Source: Macrocystis pyrifera (lineage: Eukaryota; Sar; Phaeophyceae; Laminariales; Laminariaceae). Taken from it: a DNA stretch of 64,000 nucleotides. Positions 12,060 to 24,616 of the stretch are shown here, in pieces. Made by a program: the position numbers and the translations under genes. Below the pieces are notes generated by a model that ran no database searches, was not told the origin of the DNA, and worked only from the letters and a program-made list of their open reading frames with translations. The number at the start of each line of letters is the position of its first letter. The first letter of the stretch is position 1. The stretch is from assembly GCA_031763025.1 (NCBI GenBank), contig JASSKH010000029.1, positions 2,695,095 to 2,759,094 of the forward strand, read 5' to 3'.

Positions 12060-13140
12060 CTTTTTGCGGGGCAACCCACAAGGCAGGTCCATGGGCCAAC
12101 CCATGGTCGACCACGACATATACAGTGGTCCATCGTTATGGGTGAGCCCATAGTGGGCACCCGCCACGGTATGGTCGACACCATGTTTCATAGATGGACT
12201 CATGGTGTAATCTATGGATCACGCCAAGGCGCGAACCATGGTGTAGTTCGTGCTCGAGTCCACGAGACACGCCAAGGTTATGTACGATGGGCGTCATAGC
12301 TAACCCCGCGGATTGAACCATGGTCGATGCCATGGGTGCACCACCACGTCGTGCCCCATAGCTAGGGTGAGGGCCAGGTTATGGAATTTTCTTTGACACA
12401 TCCCATGGGTCACATCATATGTCTAACTATCTGTTGGCTACACCATGATATGGACACTGGGCGGTACCATGGAGGTTTCCATGGCACGGGCTACTCCATG
12501 GTAAAACCCATGGAACATCATGGTATAGACCATGTTGGCATACAGCATTCCCAAGGTATATCCAATGGTTAAGAAGTGTCTCGTGGGTTATCCCATTGAA
12601 TATGTTATCAATTAATGCCCCATGGCATGTGCCATAAAGCGAACATGGGCAGTCTACCTCGTGTGTCCATGCAGCGACCGTGGACACCCCAGCTGGTGTG
12701 TCCATGGAACAACCGTATCAATCTATGGGACCGATGATAGGGTGATATGAACACCGCCATGAACATACGACATGGCACCATGACACAGCACTTGAACTGT
12801 TTTAGTTGAAAGAGTCATAGAAACATATGTCATGCACAGGCATGGATGGGTATTGCCATTGAATGGTAAGGGTTATGGACAATGAGTGCAACTTTTTTTT
12901 CGTGGGTCAATCCATGGACGAAAGGCTCATGGTGTCATGGTCGAAGACCACGGGATAAACCATGGATCATGGACGACGTACACGACACAATCGATGGCTG
13001 CATGTCTGGTGCCATGGAACATACCATGTGCCTCATCTTCCCATGGGTGGCACCATGGGTTATATCATGGTCGATTATGGTCAAACAGGGGCTCACCCAA
13101 GGTCCGCTATGCCTTGGCCCATCAGCAGACCCATGGCCTG
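12060..13140. repeat. CCATGG-rich island
   Basis: I count 18 CCATGG hexamers between 12,089 and 13,136, where about 0.3 would be expected at random. Many further CATGG or CCATG half-sites occur. Because CCATGG is its own complement, both strands give Met-, His-, Gly- and Trp-rich frames (for example 12,381-12,572 plus and 12,427-12,705 minus). These are by-products of the motif, not genes. Unit spacing is irregular, so it is not a simple tandem repeat. Confidence 0.8.
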
Positions 13141-15090
13141 TAAACTAAATGTAGAGCACCTATTTGGTCTCGGATCAGAAACGAGACCTTGTCGATCCGG
13201 CATCCATTAGAATTCATTGAAGTTGGTATCATGGCGTGGTCTACTGGATTTCTTTCCACTGGTATATCGTATAACAGTGTTTCAGATCTTTGTCGGGGTC
13301 GAGAACGCAAGGAGGCGATCATGTTTTGGCTTCTGTTTTCCAGTAGGGTTTGCAATATGTGAATACAAACCTTTAGGTGTGTGATCTACTTAACATCTGC
13401 GTAGCGCGACCGGCACATCGGAATCGTCGTCCGCAATGGAGAAATCCAGGTTCGATACGCACGCTACGCAGCCGCCTTTATGGCCAGTTTTATCCGCTTT
13501 GGCTGCTGTTCGTGTTCAGGGTTAGGGATTGTGTTGGGTCTTCGCCCGTACCTTCGTCCCAACAGGAAGCAAAACAGTTAAACAGCTTACCAACCTAAAG
13601 AGTCGTACTCACAGGTCGTGATAAGACGTGCTTTATCTTGTACCAACATTTGCAGTTCCAGAAGGTTTCACCTGGTTTCACGCCCTGGTGAGGATGCTCA
13701 TGAAACGAGCATTCAAACGGTCGTAATGGACATTTATGGTCCCAACGTATATTGTTGATTAGTAATGAGGTATATTTTAACAAGGTGGACAGAGTTCACG
13801 CCTTCCCATATGTCTTTATACCTTCCGCACGTCCGAAAGCGTTCAACAGGGAAATATCAGCAGACAACACGTGCACTCCTTGACAAAGAGCAAATTTGGG
13901 ATGGTTACAAGCCTTATGTGAAGCGGGGCCCGGTATAGGGTAGTGGTAAGGGTAATGGACGCAGGTGGTTCTGGCAGCTTGAAAGCAGTGCTTCGCTTCT
14001 TCTGATTAGATCTTCTTATTGATGGCGAGAGCTGAGGAGGTGCTCTGGTAGAGAAGTGAGAGGTAGGGGGGCGGGACTCGACGCCCAGATATACTCGTCC
14101 CACCCCACGCCACAAGCTCTCCTAAATTCCTTTTATCTGATGTACGCCTACAGAACTTTCCTATGGCTACCGATCGGTCTCCTGCTAATATAAGAACTTC
14201 TCACTTCGTGGTCCTATCTGTGTTAAGGAACATTACTCTCGTCTAACGGTTTATCCGCCCTAGGGAACATTCCTAAGAGAACGTTACTCTCAACTAACGG
14301 AATATCCGCCGGGTTAATCCATTCTTTGGATTATTCTCGTATTCGTGAGACTACAAGACTGCAACATATGATCTATATCTATAGCCCATGAGTGCTCTAC
14401 TCATATCACATTAGCCCACCCTATATAGTCGTATATGCAGACCACAAGATGGTCGGAGGGTGATGACAAAGTTCATCCCAAACGGCCAGGAAAAAGGTGG
14501 TCGAAGATGCGGCTATTCGAAACAAAAGAAATGAGGCTATTGATCCCACCATACCTCGTAATAAGACCCAAACACTGCGAAGAGGGGGTGCTCGCTGAGA
14601 ACAACCACTAAAAGGGAGATTAAAGGAGAGAGAGACAGAACTCAAAGCAGAGGCGAATGGAGAAATCATCCATAATGAGAACAGAGAAAGACGAACGCAG
14701 AAGGAGGCAGAAGCCGAAGCGAAGGCTAGCTGTGTCCCCTCTGTCTCGTGAAATGTCTACCATGTTAGGACCTTCGCCACAAGACAAGGCATGGCGCCTA
14801 GCGGATATATGTATGTTTTTGAATTGTGATCACTGTCTCCTTTTTACAGTTTCCTCGTTCGCCAACTCGGTTCATCGAAGAACCCTTTAGTACCTCCTTG
14901 GGCCCCAGACAATGGCTCCAGTAATACGTTTGTACGTCCTTCTTTCGCCTTCACTTCGATCTCCGTTTTGTTCTTCAGCTTTCGCTTCGGTTTCTGTCAG
15001 CTAATGGGTGAACGATGGTCTGGGTTTTTATCACAAACTCTTGAACACGAAATCTCTTAAAGTCAATACCACGATCATCGACCTCTTGCC
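13141..15090. other. No gene seen; one short direct repeat
   Basis: A 31-base direct repeat, AAC(A/G)TTACTCTC...CTAACGG..TATCCGCC, lies at about 14,229-14,260 and 14,280-14,311. The 14,450-14,890 part is rich in lysine- and arginine-type codons but has no recognisable domain. It might be 5' sequence of the LINE that follows. Confidence 0.35.
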
Positions 15091-15119
15091 ACCGTGAGCA
15101 CTTACACTGTCGCTCGGAG

Positions 15120-16998
15120 GTGAACCATCAATGGACGAGAGGACGGAAGCACTTTTTAATGTTAAATTCGAAAGCTGTTGGGCCAGATGGTCTCCCAGCC
15201 GAACTCCTAAGAATCGACCACCCCCTATTCGCCCAGCGCTTTCACAATATCCTTGTCAATGTTTGGGAAACAGGAGAAGTCCCTAAGCAACGCAAATGTG
15301 CGATCACCAAGGTCCTCCACCAAAAGAAGGACCGGACGGATTGCAACAACTACAGAGGGATCTCGCTTGTTGCCCACGCAGGCAAAGGTTTGTTGAAAAT
15401 CGTCGCGTCCCGCGATAGCAACTACTGCGAGACCGAGGGATTGCTCCCGGAGAAACAGTGCGGCTTCCGCCCCGCACGGTCAACAATTGATATGTTCGTC
15501 GTGCGCCGGTTGCAAGAACTCGGACGAGGACGACAGAGGAAAACTCCCCTGTATGTGTCCTTCATAGATCTGCAGAAAGCGCACGACTCTGTCGACCGGG
15601 ATCTTCTATGCGACGTGTCCACACGCTTTGGCGTACCAACCAAGATGCTGGTCATTGTCCGTAATTTCCACGAAGGCATGCGGGCTTGCGTGCGTACGGA
15701 TGACGGCGAGGACTCGGAATGGTTTGATGTCACGAAGGGGCTGGGGCAAGGGTGCGTGCTATCACCATTGATGTTCAACGTGTTCCTCTCTGCTGCGCTA
15801 CATCTCGTACTATTACGCTTTAGCGAAAGTGAAGTCATCATAAGGGATGTGGTTCCACTCGGTGATGCTGAAGTAGTCAGAGCAGAGAAGCAGGATCCGT
15901 TGGTGTGCGTGCGGCGGGCTGTGTGGGGCACGTTGTACGCTATTAACGCAAGAATTGTCTCGAAGTCGGCTGAAGGGCTCGCAAAACTGACGACAGTCAT
16001 CGCGACTGTTTTCGAAGCATCAGGCCTCACTTTATCGAAAAAGAAAACCGAGATAATGCTTCTACGAACACTAGACCAGACAACCCTCGCACCAACGCTC
16101 GTCGTGGAAGCAGCAGGCCAGAGGTATAAACAGACGGCCTAGTTCTTATAGCTAGGCGACATTTTCTACGGAACCGCTGACTCTTTTCTCCAAATGGACC
16201 GACGGATTCGTCTCGTCCGGGCATGCCTCAAACGGTTCTTCCCGCAGTTGTGTGATAGGACGACCGCCCTCCTTAGCCTGAACGTCCGAATGCTGAAGGC
16301 GGAGATGATTGAGACCCTGCCGTACGGGTGTGTGACGTGGACCCTCAGAGCAGAACTCTTTGCCACGCTTCGAACGGCTCACCACCAAGTCCTTGGGCGA
16401 ATCATCGGCTTCCAGCGCCGCCTCCGTACTGACCGCGCCACCCTCCCGTACGCGAATGCCCTCAAGATGGCATTTTGGAAGAGCATGGAGACGACCATCC
16501 GTAGACGGAGGCTCTCCTTTGCGAGAGGGCGTGGTACGGCAAAGCAAGGAGCGACTACCCAGTCGGGTAATGCTCTGGACGATGGCTGGTGGCGAGAACC
16601 CGGGACCTGGCGGTCAGTTCAGGACTTGGCATAGAAGCAGAGTCGAAGACCTTCGGAAGTTCCGAACCACCGAACGGTCAACGGAACTTGCCCCCTTCGT
16701 GTTTGAAGTTGAGACCGCACTGTCACTCACTGTAGAAAAAAAGACGCGGAAGTGGTACCGGGGGGTCCTCGAAGCAGCCGAGCGGTTCATGGTGAGGTGA
16801 CACGAGGACAAGGCACAGCTGAGTAGGTAGCGCCGCCCACCCGCCGTCGGTGGTGTCAAAAGGAATGGGGGGAGGGGGGGTAACAAGTGGAGTGAAAGGA
16901 AACACGACCGAGGGAATGCGGGGAGGGGGGGAGACAGGATGAGTAGAAGGGAAACCGGGGTGGACGAAAGTAGGAAGGAGATGGCCGACAGGGCAGCA
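15120..16998 (+). pseudogene. LINE (non-LTR retrotransposon) reverse transcriptase, decayed, main part
   Basis: This would copy LINE RNA into DNA at a nicked target. Recognisable RT blocks in order: [12 protein letters not shown] near 15,175, NNYRGISLV near 15,346, [12 protein letters not shown] near 15,460, motif [13 protein letters not shown] near 15,560, motif [11 protein letters not shown] near 15,740, and the C-terminal PYGCVTWTL (about 16,317) and KWYRGVLEAAERFM (about 16,750) segments. Motif C should read YADD but reads YAIN (15,936-15,947), so both catalytic aspartates are gone. In-frame stops lie at 16,140, 16,149, 16,798 and 16,828, and one frameshift near 16,525. No endonuclease domain is seen upstream. 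The frame runs exactly to the LTR insertion at 16,998 and continues at 25,186. Confidence 0.9.
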
Positions 16999-17563
16999 TG
17001 TTACAGCGGGTGGCGCCAGGGAGGGAAGTTCGTAGCGCTGTGACTGTCGTGACCAGCGCTATGGAGAGGATAATACGGCGCGAGACCACTGTCCTGATCA
17101 GGGTCACGCGTCGGGTCTATTCGATAGGCAGAGGGCAAGCTTTGGTTAGCATCCTCTGGGCGGATCTTATAGAGGCAGGGAGGGTCCCCGGTGTGGGAAC
17201 GCCTTCGGTCTCGGGTACAGAGCCAGTAACGAGGTTCCGGGACCACCCGGTGTTTATAAAAACACCACCAAGAGTGAAGAAAGAAAGTCAAAGCCAAGTG
17301 ATCTGTGATACCTGTCCTATCGACCCCCAGCCCCTTGGGCCCTTCCTTGCCCGTCGTGCCCGTCATCGTGTCTGTGGTTCTTCGTTGAGTGTTCACGCTG
17401 ACTGCTTGCATCTACCGCATTGCATCGATCCACGTTCTGTGTGACCCGATCATTAGTGCTTGAAGGCACTTCCTCGAACTCCCAAACAACAGGTGAGCCG
17501 GCCTCAGAGATCTAACGAGCGCAGCTCCTTTTTACGGTCTGAGAGCTGTACCCTGCTGTAACA
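16999..17563. repeat. Left LTR (565 bp)
   Basis: Begins TGTTACAGCGGG and ends CCTGCTGTAACA, with 9-bp perfect inverted termini and TG...CA ends. Frames inside it are shadows. It holds a TATAAAAA box that the right LTR lacks. Confidence 0.92.
17255..17262 (+). promoter_or_regulatory. TATA-like box in left LTR
   Basis: TATAAAAA sits within the small palindrome GGTGTTTATAAAAACACC, a plausible U3 promoter element. The right LTR has TACATAAA here. The function is inferred. Confidence 0.4.
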
Positions 17564-17885
17564 TGATGAACCCAGGCAGATCGAAGTGCATTGCAGGAGA
17601 TCGGAGTGTTCGCAAAACGTGTGCAAGAGATCGCAGCGATTGCAAACTTGAGAAATAATGTCATCGTGTTCTTTGAATAATCCCACGTTTGATCTTGCAT
17701 AATTATTTCATTGTATACCAGTTACTTAGTATATGCGTACATCCACATGTTTTCGTTGTTGCCTGCCTTGTATGATGGTGATACGTGTACTATGCTGTTA
17801 TGTATTCAGGCTGCCAATGGTGGTCTGCTTGTTTGTTTCGTGAGGCTTTGAAGATACTTATCTGGTCAATGCATGCAGGCATACT

Positions 17886-17947
17886 CGTTGCTCGTGCTCC
17901 GTTTGCCTGTTGCTCGTGCTCCGTTTGCCTGTTGCTCGTGCTCGTCT
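17886..17947 (+). repeat. 22-bp tandem repeat, ~3 units
   Basis: TTGCTCGTGCTCCGTTTGCC plus TG is repeated in tandem; the last unit is partial. Confidence 0.8.
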
Positions 17948-20007
17948 GTTCGCTCGTTGTTCATGATCGCACACTCATGCATGTTCGTTAATTAATGACT
18001 GCATGCTATTGACCACATATTGTCTTCAAAACCGAATGCAATCGACAGGTATCGATACAAGCCAAAGGTGCCGTACGTACTAATGCACGCATACTCTCGT
18101 GTACCGTTTGCCTGGTTAGGTGATACCGGAAACTAACAACGTTGAGCCTTACGCCGTTTGGGCGTACGTAACCCTATAGAACCATGAGACCCTGGACAAC
18201 AACGTGCATTGTCGGCTGGCAAACATGGAACTTTCAAGAAAACCACGTATGCTTTGGTGACTAATATTCTTGCCGCGATGCTTGTAGACTACATCAGATG
18301 TAATAGACCAATCGTCGTATTATGGACACCAAATGAAAAGCCCGATGCACGTTTGACCCTCTTCGATGTCTCCGGTCGAACCATTTTCTGTATACCAACC
18401 CGAGCGTTGCCCTCGTGTATCAGGTACAACACCTGGAGGACTGAAAGCCAAGTACAAGAGGAAATGACAAAAAAACTGGAGCAGCAGATGAAGATCGGCT
18501 ACGCAAGCCCTCGGGGGGCACGGGTCACACGGGGTGACATAGTTTCAGCTGGACGATGATGAGCTTGCACACAACGGAGGAAGGTGTGGCTTGCTGTGTC
18601 CGGAGGGTTCGGGCTAGATGTATCGATGCAACCCAACCTGAGTAGTACCAGGGCAACAGGTATGGAGCGGGTGAAACACAACCGTAGTGATCCTTCTCTT
18701 TTTCTGATGTCGTATCCACAGTCGAAAATGCTATATTATTCTTGCTGTACGTTTTTCCTCGAGCGCAAAAAAAAAAATCGGGGGGGTAGGCTGCTGTGTC
18801 GCCCTGATTGACTTAGACTCCAAGTCACGCACCAAAGCTAGAAAACTCGCGCAGCGCATGCCGTAATATGCGGGACCACCGATATAAGACCAGGGACATG
18901 GGTCCAATGAGACACCGGTAGCAAGCATCACATAGCGCATACCAGTGACGAGCTGCCCGTGTGTTCGGAAAGGCATGGTATCCGAGTAGTAAATTGATTG
19001 ATGTGATGTATTCATTTAGACTACCATGGAAAGTATTGCTGTGGGCTGTCAATATATGTACGACTCAATTAGTCAGCCCAGCCTGATCAACCGTCAGTAT
19101 TTTCGTTGTCACATATCATATGTACTGGTGTTGAAGAATATCTCGCTGCTGGTATCGAAACAGCAGTAGTAGGGAGTACTTTTGAATATCATTGCGGGAT
19201 GAGCGCCTCCCGTAGATGGTTCTAAGTGTGAAGCTGGACGTAGTTTCTGATGAGCCTACCATGCCACGAAACCTTGCCTCCCGCCGCCCGGAGCAAAGGC
19301 GCGTCAACTCGGAATTACACAGAAGAGCCGTATCTCCGTCTCTACAATGCTATCAGTAGTCTAAACACTACGCACGATGCTCAAAAAGATTAAAAGAATA
19401 TTGCTGACGACCTGCACTGCCGTACACTATTGGTATTAATATCAGTCTAAGTGCGTGTAATTTGGAAGAAAATACAGGAACCATACTGCTGCTGTGCGCT
19501 GTACCTGCAGTTTTTGTTTATTTATTTCCCGAACAAGGTTGATTTATCGATATACGGGGTTGGTGAATACTAAACCACAAGCGTACAGGGGGGGTGGCTC
19601 GCAGTATGCTTTTTACACATACGTACATAGAGGACGTATACAATATATCCATGATACTAAAATTGTATGGCAAGATCCCGAGGACCCTCGAGCCTATCTC
19701 TCTTCCTATCTTGACGAGTTATCATGTTGACTCGTTGAAACAGCACATACACAGCAGTATCTGCTGGGTGCACTACACAACACCCGTATGTATATATGTA
19801 GGGTGAAGAATCAGCACGGGCACTATTGCTGAATGTCGACGAGTAGAAGAACGGTTTAATGTGAAGAACACACACATACACCACCTTCACACGGGGCATA
19901 CTTGAAGCTGGATGAATTGAGTGAAGCTGGGTAGAAGACGTTGGTCTAAAAATCTCAAGACAACAAACAACCTGGAGGATGTATATAAATATGTGGGTAA
20001 TGCTATT

Positions 20008-20287
20008 GGTCGTACGGCAAGATCTCCCTCGATCCTTGGGCCTTACGATAGGTGTCCCTTACTACCGCAGCAAAGCATCAACACCACTGCCACTCGACAT
20101 AAAGTACTGTTGTGAAGCCGTTCTATATGGTATTCATACTACTATAAAGAAATTAACTGTTGATGATACTATAGGTCGTACGGCAAGATCTCCCTCGATC
20201 CTGGGCCCTAAAATAATGTCCCATACTGCCGCAGCAAAGTATCAACACTGCTGCCTCCCGGCATGAAGTACTGCAGTGAAACCGGTC
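20008..20287 (+). repeat. ~165-bp tandem duplication
   Basis: The unit beginning GGTCGTACGGCAAGATCTCC at 20,008 recurs at 20,173, and both run on through CGCAGCAAAG and AAGTACTG. A shorter related block (GTATGGCAAGATC) lies near 19,665. Confidence 0.8.
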
Positions 20288-20404
20288 AGCTGTCCAGTAC
20301 AGCAATCTGGTTTTTATTCGGGTAAAAAGCACCGCATGAAAGCTACGTTGAAACTGAGAACTATACAACGACTCATATGTTCACAACATAGCTGGTGTTG
20401 TGGT

Positions 20405-20530
20405 CTTCTCGTACCCGGTACGTTGGCATTTCACTTGTTCTACCCGTTACTGTATTCTCGTACCCGGTACGTTGGCAATTCACTTGCTTTACCCGGTATT
20501 CACCGGTACGCTGGCATTTCCCTTGCTTTC
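20405..20530 (+). repeat. ~55-bp tandem repeat, three units
   Basis: CTCGTACCCGGTACGTTGGC followed by ATTTCACTTG occurs at about 20,407 and 20,457. A diverged third unit, ACCGGTACGCTGGCATTTCC, lies near 20,503. Confidence 0.75.
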
Positions 20531-22852
20531 TTGCTTTACTCATTGCTTTGTCTGCAAATAATAATAAATCAGAACGGACGCTGGATTGGACTGATGTAGT
20601 TGGGTATATAGAACGGTATGGCACACACAGGGGAAGCACAAACCCCTGCGACTCATATCCGTGGGGTCTCCATACATTCTACATCCAGTAGTATTACAAA
20701 AAGGTTTTTACATGCGCACGATCGCACATTATTCATGCTGACTGCAAAGTATGTTGTCTTCATTCATATTCTATAAAATACAGCAGTATCTTCAGCATAC
20801 CGAGCGGTATCACACAGCCTCAGTTTACTGTTGGCAGATACCCCGTATAATTCTGTCCACCACGGCGAGGAAGTGAGCAATGAGATAATTACTGATGTCC
20901 ATGAGCTTCGTACGATACTATTAATATTGTACTTCTCCGTCCATGGCCAAAGATTCGATTGAAGCATTATTATCTGCTGTAGATTACGTAAATAATGTCC
21001 GCACAGAAACACAAAGAATATACCTGGTATTTATTACGGTTCGACCTTCCATATACTTTTACCCGATCTGGGTCGTGGCCCTGAAATAGTTTCGTTGGTT
21101 TTGATACGGTTGGCCTATTCCTTTCATCTAAAGGCCCGCGTGGTCTAGTGTGTCGCTTCTGTTTTTAGCGTTGAACCATGGAGCTCGAGAGGAATAAAGA
21201 GCTTGCTGTGTGACACCGGGTGTCTATACGAACGTAGGAGGGATAGAGAAAAAAGGGCGAAGATACCAAATGGGATGGAAATCAATGATATATCTGTATC
21301 GTAGATACATAACTACGTACGAAAAAATAATATAAGGTACCTGGTGTGAAAAATCAGCAAACGAGTACAAAGAAACACTGCATGGTCGGTGGGCATAGAG
21401 GGGTTTCAAGATCGGTTTGGTTTGAAGAATACACTGCCTGTTGTTAGGTCCATCCCTTGCGTAAGTATCATCTGAAGATTGGGTTGTCGGAGAACGAATC
21501 TGACCAGCAGGTAAACGATATAACTCCAAGAGTGTGGGGTGGTCAAATACATACTATTGTAGTACGCATTTCGTGTGATGTTCTCACACAATAACAATAG
21601 TAGCTCAAATTCCTGAAGTCCCACCGGTGGTCACAGAACAGGCTGTAAAACTAAAATACATCGCGACTGGAGCAAACAAACAAGTACGAAATAGTGCCGT
21701 ACCGGTAGGTGAGAGAAACGGTATTAACGAGCTATTCGATATGGTGTATACCATCCCGTACCAATCGCAAATGAATGACACCATGAACGTGTCCATGCTG
21801 TTACATTTACGCCCTATTATTAGAGCTAAAAACAAAAAGACAAAGAAAGAATAGTCTGTGCATGAACTGTGAGCGTGGCATGTACATCCAGCATAGAGCG
21901 GGCTAGAACTTTAGAAAAGAATATAAACCTTGATGTGAAAACTGGTCTTTGTTACGTCGTGCCGAAAGGACCCCGGAGCGTTGGCTCCGATCATGAGTGC
22001 TTTGCCTGCAGGAATTGCGACTGCTCTTCCAGAACTGATACATGCATCCTAAGCGGTGGATTCGAGATACACTATGCAAACCAAACTGGGCAGAGAAAAC
22101 CTGGCATTTTCCGATAGTAAGAACCCTCCCCAGGACGCATATACTCATTCGCTGCTTTACTGCTGCTCTCCAGATGACTATCTTTGATCGCCACGATGGC
22201 ACAATAACAGTGACAGTCGAATAAGAGGCAAGTCGACACGAAACCCCAGCTAAGAGAGTGGTATAGCTGGATACAGCCAAGCATCTGTTAGGACCGACCA
22301 GGCTCCTTAACCCAATATCAGGGGGATACAGACCATCAGTGTTTTGCTGTATGTTTTCGTGATAATACCTAGGCTTTGGGGTTGTTCACACAGATTCAGT
22401 TTATATGCAGATACTCGACGTCACGCGCACAGGAGGTACATGAGAAGACGTGTACCAGGTATCATAACAATTGGATACACACATGTAGGAAGGAACGAGT
22501 GCATGTGCAAGTCGCCACACCACACACAGGTACACATTTGTGAGACGCTAAACCGAGATGGAACGTGACGACCTTTGGTATGATCTGCGCAGCCTAACAG
22601 GATACTATTTGTCGCTCCAAGCATAGTGGTCGAGGGTTGAAGGAACGAATCGACAGGTGTGATTGGAATGCCAGTAGGTGGTAGGCAGTTTCTGTTGTGA
22701 GGGGGTGTTTGTCTCAATCTTGCTGCAACTACTTCCACGAAAAGCCTACGAGGCGTACGATTTGGAAGTAGGTCTGCACGAATGCCGTTTTAAGACGCGT
22801 GATTGATTTTAGCTCGAACAAGTTTCACGAGTGGACAGTGTCCGTGCTGGGG

Positions 22853-23100
22853 GGGTGGCGTAAACGTCAGTACCCTCAAACACTTTTTAACTCGGAATCA
22901 AATATTTACCTTGGCTAGCGCCAGTAAGTCGATGTGGAGTACCTTGAAACGACCTAGGTCACTCGAATAGAGGTGGCGCAAACGCCAGTAGCTTCAAACA
23001 CTTACTTAACTCGGAATCAAATATTAACCTTGGCTAGTGCCAGCAAGTCGATGTGGCGTGAACGTCAGTACCTTGAAACGACCTAAATCACTCGAATAAT
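22853..23100 (+). repeat. ~120-bp tandem duplication
   Basis: Two units share GGTGGCG(T/C)AAACG(T/C)CAGTA, CTCGGAATCAAATATT and CTTGGCTAG(C/T)GCCAG, and end with CACTCGAATA. The second unit gains an extra GTGGCGTGAACGTCAGTA. Confidence 0.8.
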
Positions 23101-23984
23101 AATTTTGGCCCGGAGTAGAAAGAACTCATGAACTTCCTACAGCCCGTGATGAACGTATACATAAAACGACCTCCACATTCGCAAGGAATACCTACTCTCA
23201 ATGTAGAGAAGTTTGAGATCATCACTAAAAGAAATGCCTATATACTCTATAAAACGCGTGATACGCGCGACCGAAGTATCACACACAGCTTGCAAAGGAC
23301 TAGCGTGGAAGCTGGCAAAGATGAGCTGGGAAGAAATCCTCGATCTCTTAGCTGTTTCTTTTGTTCTGTCAACATATCAAAATGTGGTATCCACACCAAG
23401 AAACTAGAGATATCTGGACAAACTTCAGTGTAGCAGATGGATTCTAACTTACGTAGAAACATTTGTTGAAGGAAGGTACAGTGAGAAACGTCTGGCGAAG
23501 GTAAGTGAATGGTGGAAGAATCGACATAGTCCACTGCGCACGCTGAACCGTGACAAAGGTACGTGAAGTTTTGCCACATCGATACAAACAAGTACGTGAG
23601 TATATTGGAATACTGATCGGTGAACCGTTATAACAGGTTTGACAAGTCAAGCCCGCAGATATATATAGAGGGGCAAAGTGGACAGCCACCGCAGCGTCTC
23701 GGTAGTGTGGCCACGTATAGCCATACGACAAAGGACTGGCAGAATTATCTGAAGTCTCAGTTAAAGGTTAGGTGGTGGGGTAGGACGATGGTAGCTTTCA
23801 GTGGAATGTGTGTCTGGCCAAAAGCTTAAACGTGTAGGTTATTGTCAAAGTGCAGACGTAGGCCTTCGAGAGGAACCCCCACCTCAGATGCAGGTGAGCC
23901 AGGAAGAAAACATGTTTTTTCGCAGATGAGTACATGCTCCGAGCGTGTTAGACAGATGTGGCGCTGGCAGTTGCAAGTGAAGAC

Positions 23985-24440
23985 TGTACGAGGGTCAGGT
24001 CCGCCGCTCTTCTCAACACCGTCCAAGGGCAGCACCACGGGAACAAGAGGAGCTGCAACATTGGGCCGACGGCTATAGACGGGGGAGGAAGGCTGAAGAA
24101 CATCTGGACGAAGGTCAGGACCGCCGTTCTTCTTATCACCGTCCAAGGGCAACACCGCGGAAATGAAGGGCGCTGCAACATTGGGCCGACGGCGATGGAT
24201 GGAAGAGGAAAGCTGAAGAACATCTGGACTAAGGTCAGGACCGCCGTTCTTCTTACCACCGTCCAAGGGCAACACCGCGGAGAGGAAGGACGCTGCAACA
24301 TCGGGCCGACGGCGATGGATGGAAGAGGAATGCTGAAGAACGTCTGGACGAAGGTCAGGACCGCCGCTCTTCTTACCACCGTCTGAGGGCAGCACTACGG
24401 GAAGGAGAGGAGCTGCAACATCGAGCCGACGGCGAGGTGC
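23985..24440. repeat. 120-bp tandem repeat, four units, open on both strands
   Basis: Units start near 23,993, 24,112, 24,232 and 24,352. The length is a multiple of three, so frames persist: a 240-codon minus frame (23,826-24,548) repeats about 40 residues (core AVLPLDGDKKNGGPDL) and a 142-codon plus frame (23,958-24,386) repeats VQGQHRGNEGRCNIGPTAMD. The minus frame is longer and more protein-like, but no family is recognised. It lies just inside the right LTR. Confidence 0.75.
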
Positions 24441-24603
24441 GGAGGTGGAAGGCGCAGGCGCTGCAGCGGTCCATGATCGTAATACCCGCTGGGCACCGTC
24501 GCTCATATGCGCCGGTCTGGGGGGGTGTCCGAGGAGGAAAGCGCACACGCTGTCGCCGGGCTAGCACCGGGGCGCCGGCTTTGTGCCGACAATGGTTATG
24601 TGT

Positions 24604-24616
24604 CGGGCAGGGGGGG
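24604..24616 (+). other. Polypurine-tract-like G run
   Basis: CGGGCAGGGGGG abuts the TG start of the right LTR, where plus-strand priming would be expected in an element oriented left to right. This supports a plus orientation. Confidence 0.5.

Larger units (their letters stand above)
17564..24616. other. Interior of the LTR element; no recognisable proteins
   Basis: The longest non-repeat frames (18,209-18,559 plus, 116 codons; 21,903-22,280 minus, 125 codons) match no retroelement protein I know. Sequence near 19,795-19,890 resembles 25,895-25,985 and 26,553-26,625. Sequence near 23,255-23,345 resembles 56,990-57,055. Several small tandem repeats are listed separately. Confidence 0.5.

Noticed and set aside
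12381..12705. Met/His/Gly-rich frames in the CCATGG island
   Set aside because: Produced by the self-complementary hexamer on both strands; no start context, domain or codon pattern.
17564..17585. Primer-binding site right after the left LTR
   Set aside because: TGATGAACCCAGGC does not begin with TGG and does not match a tRNA 3' end I know. A half-tRNA primer cannot be excluded but is unsupported.
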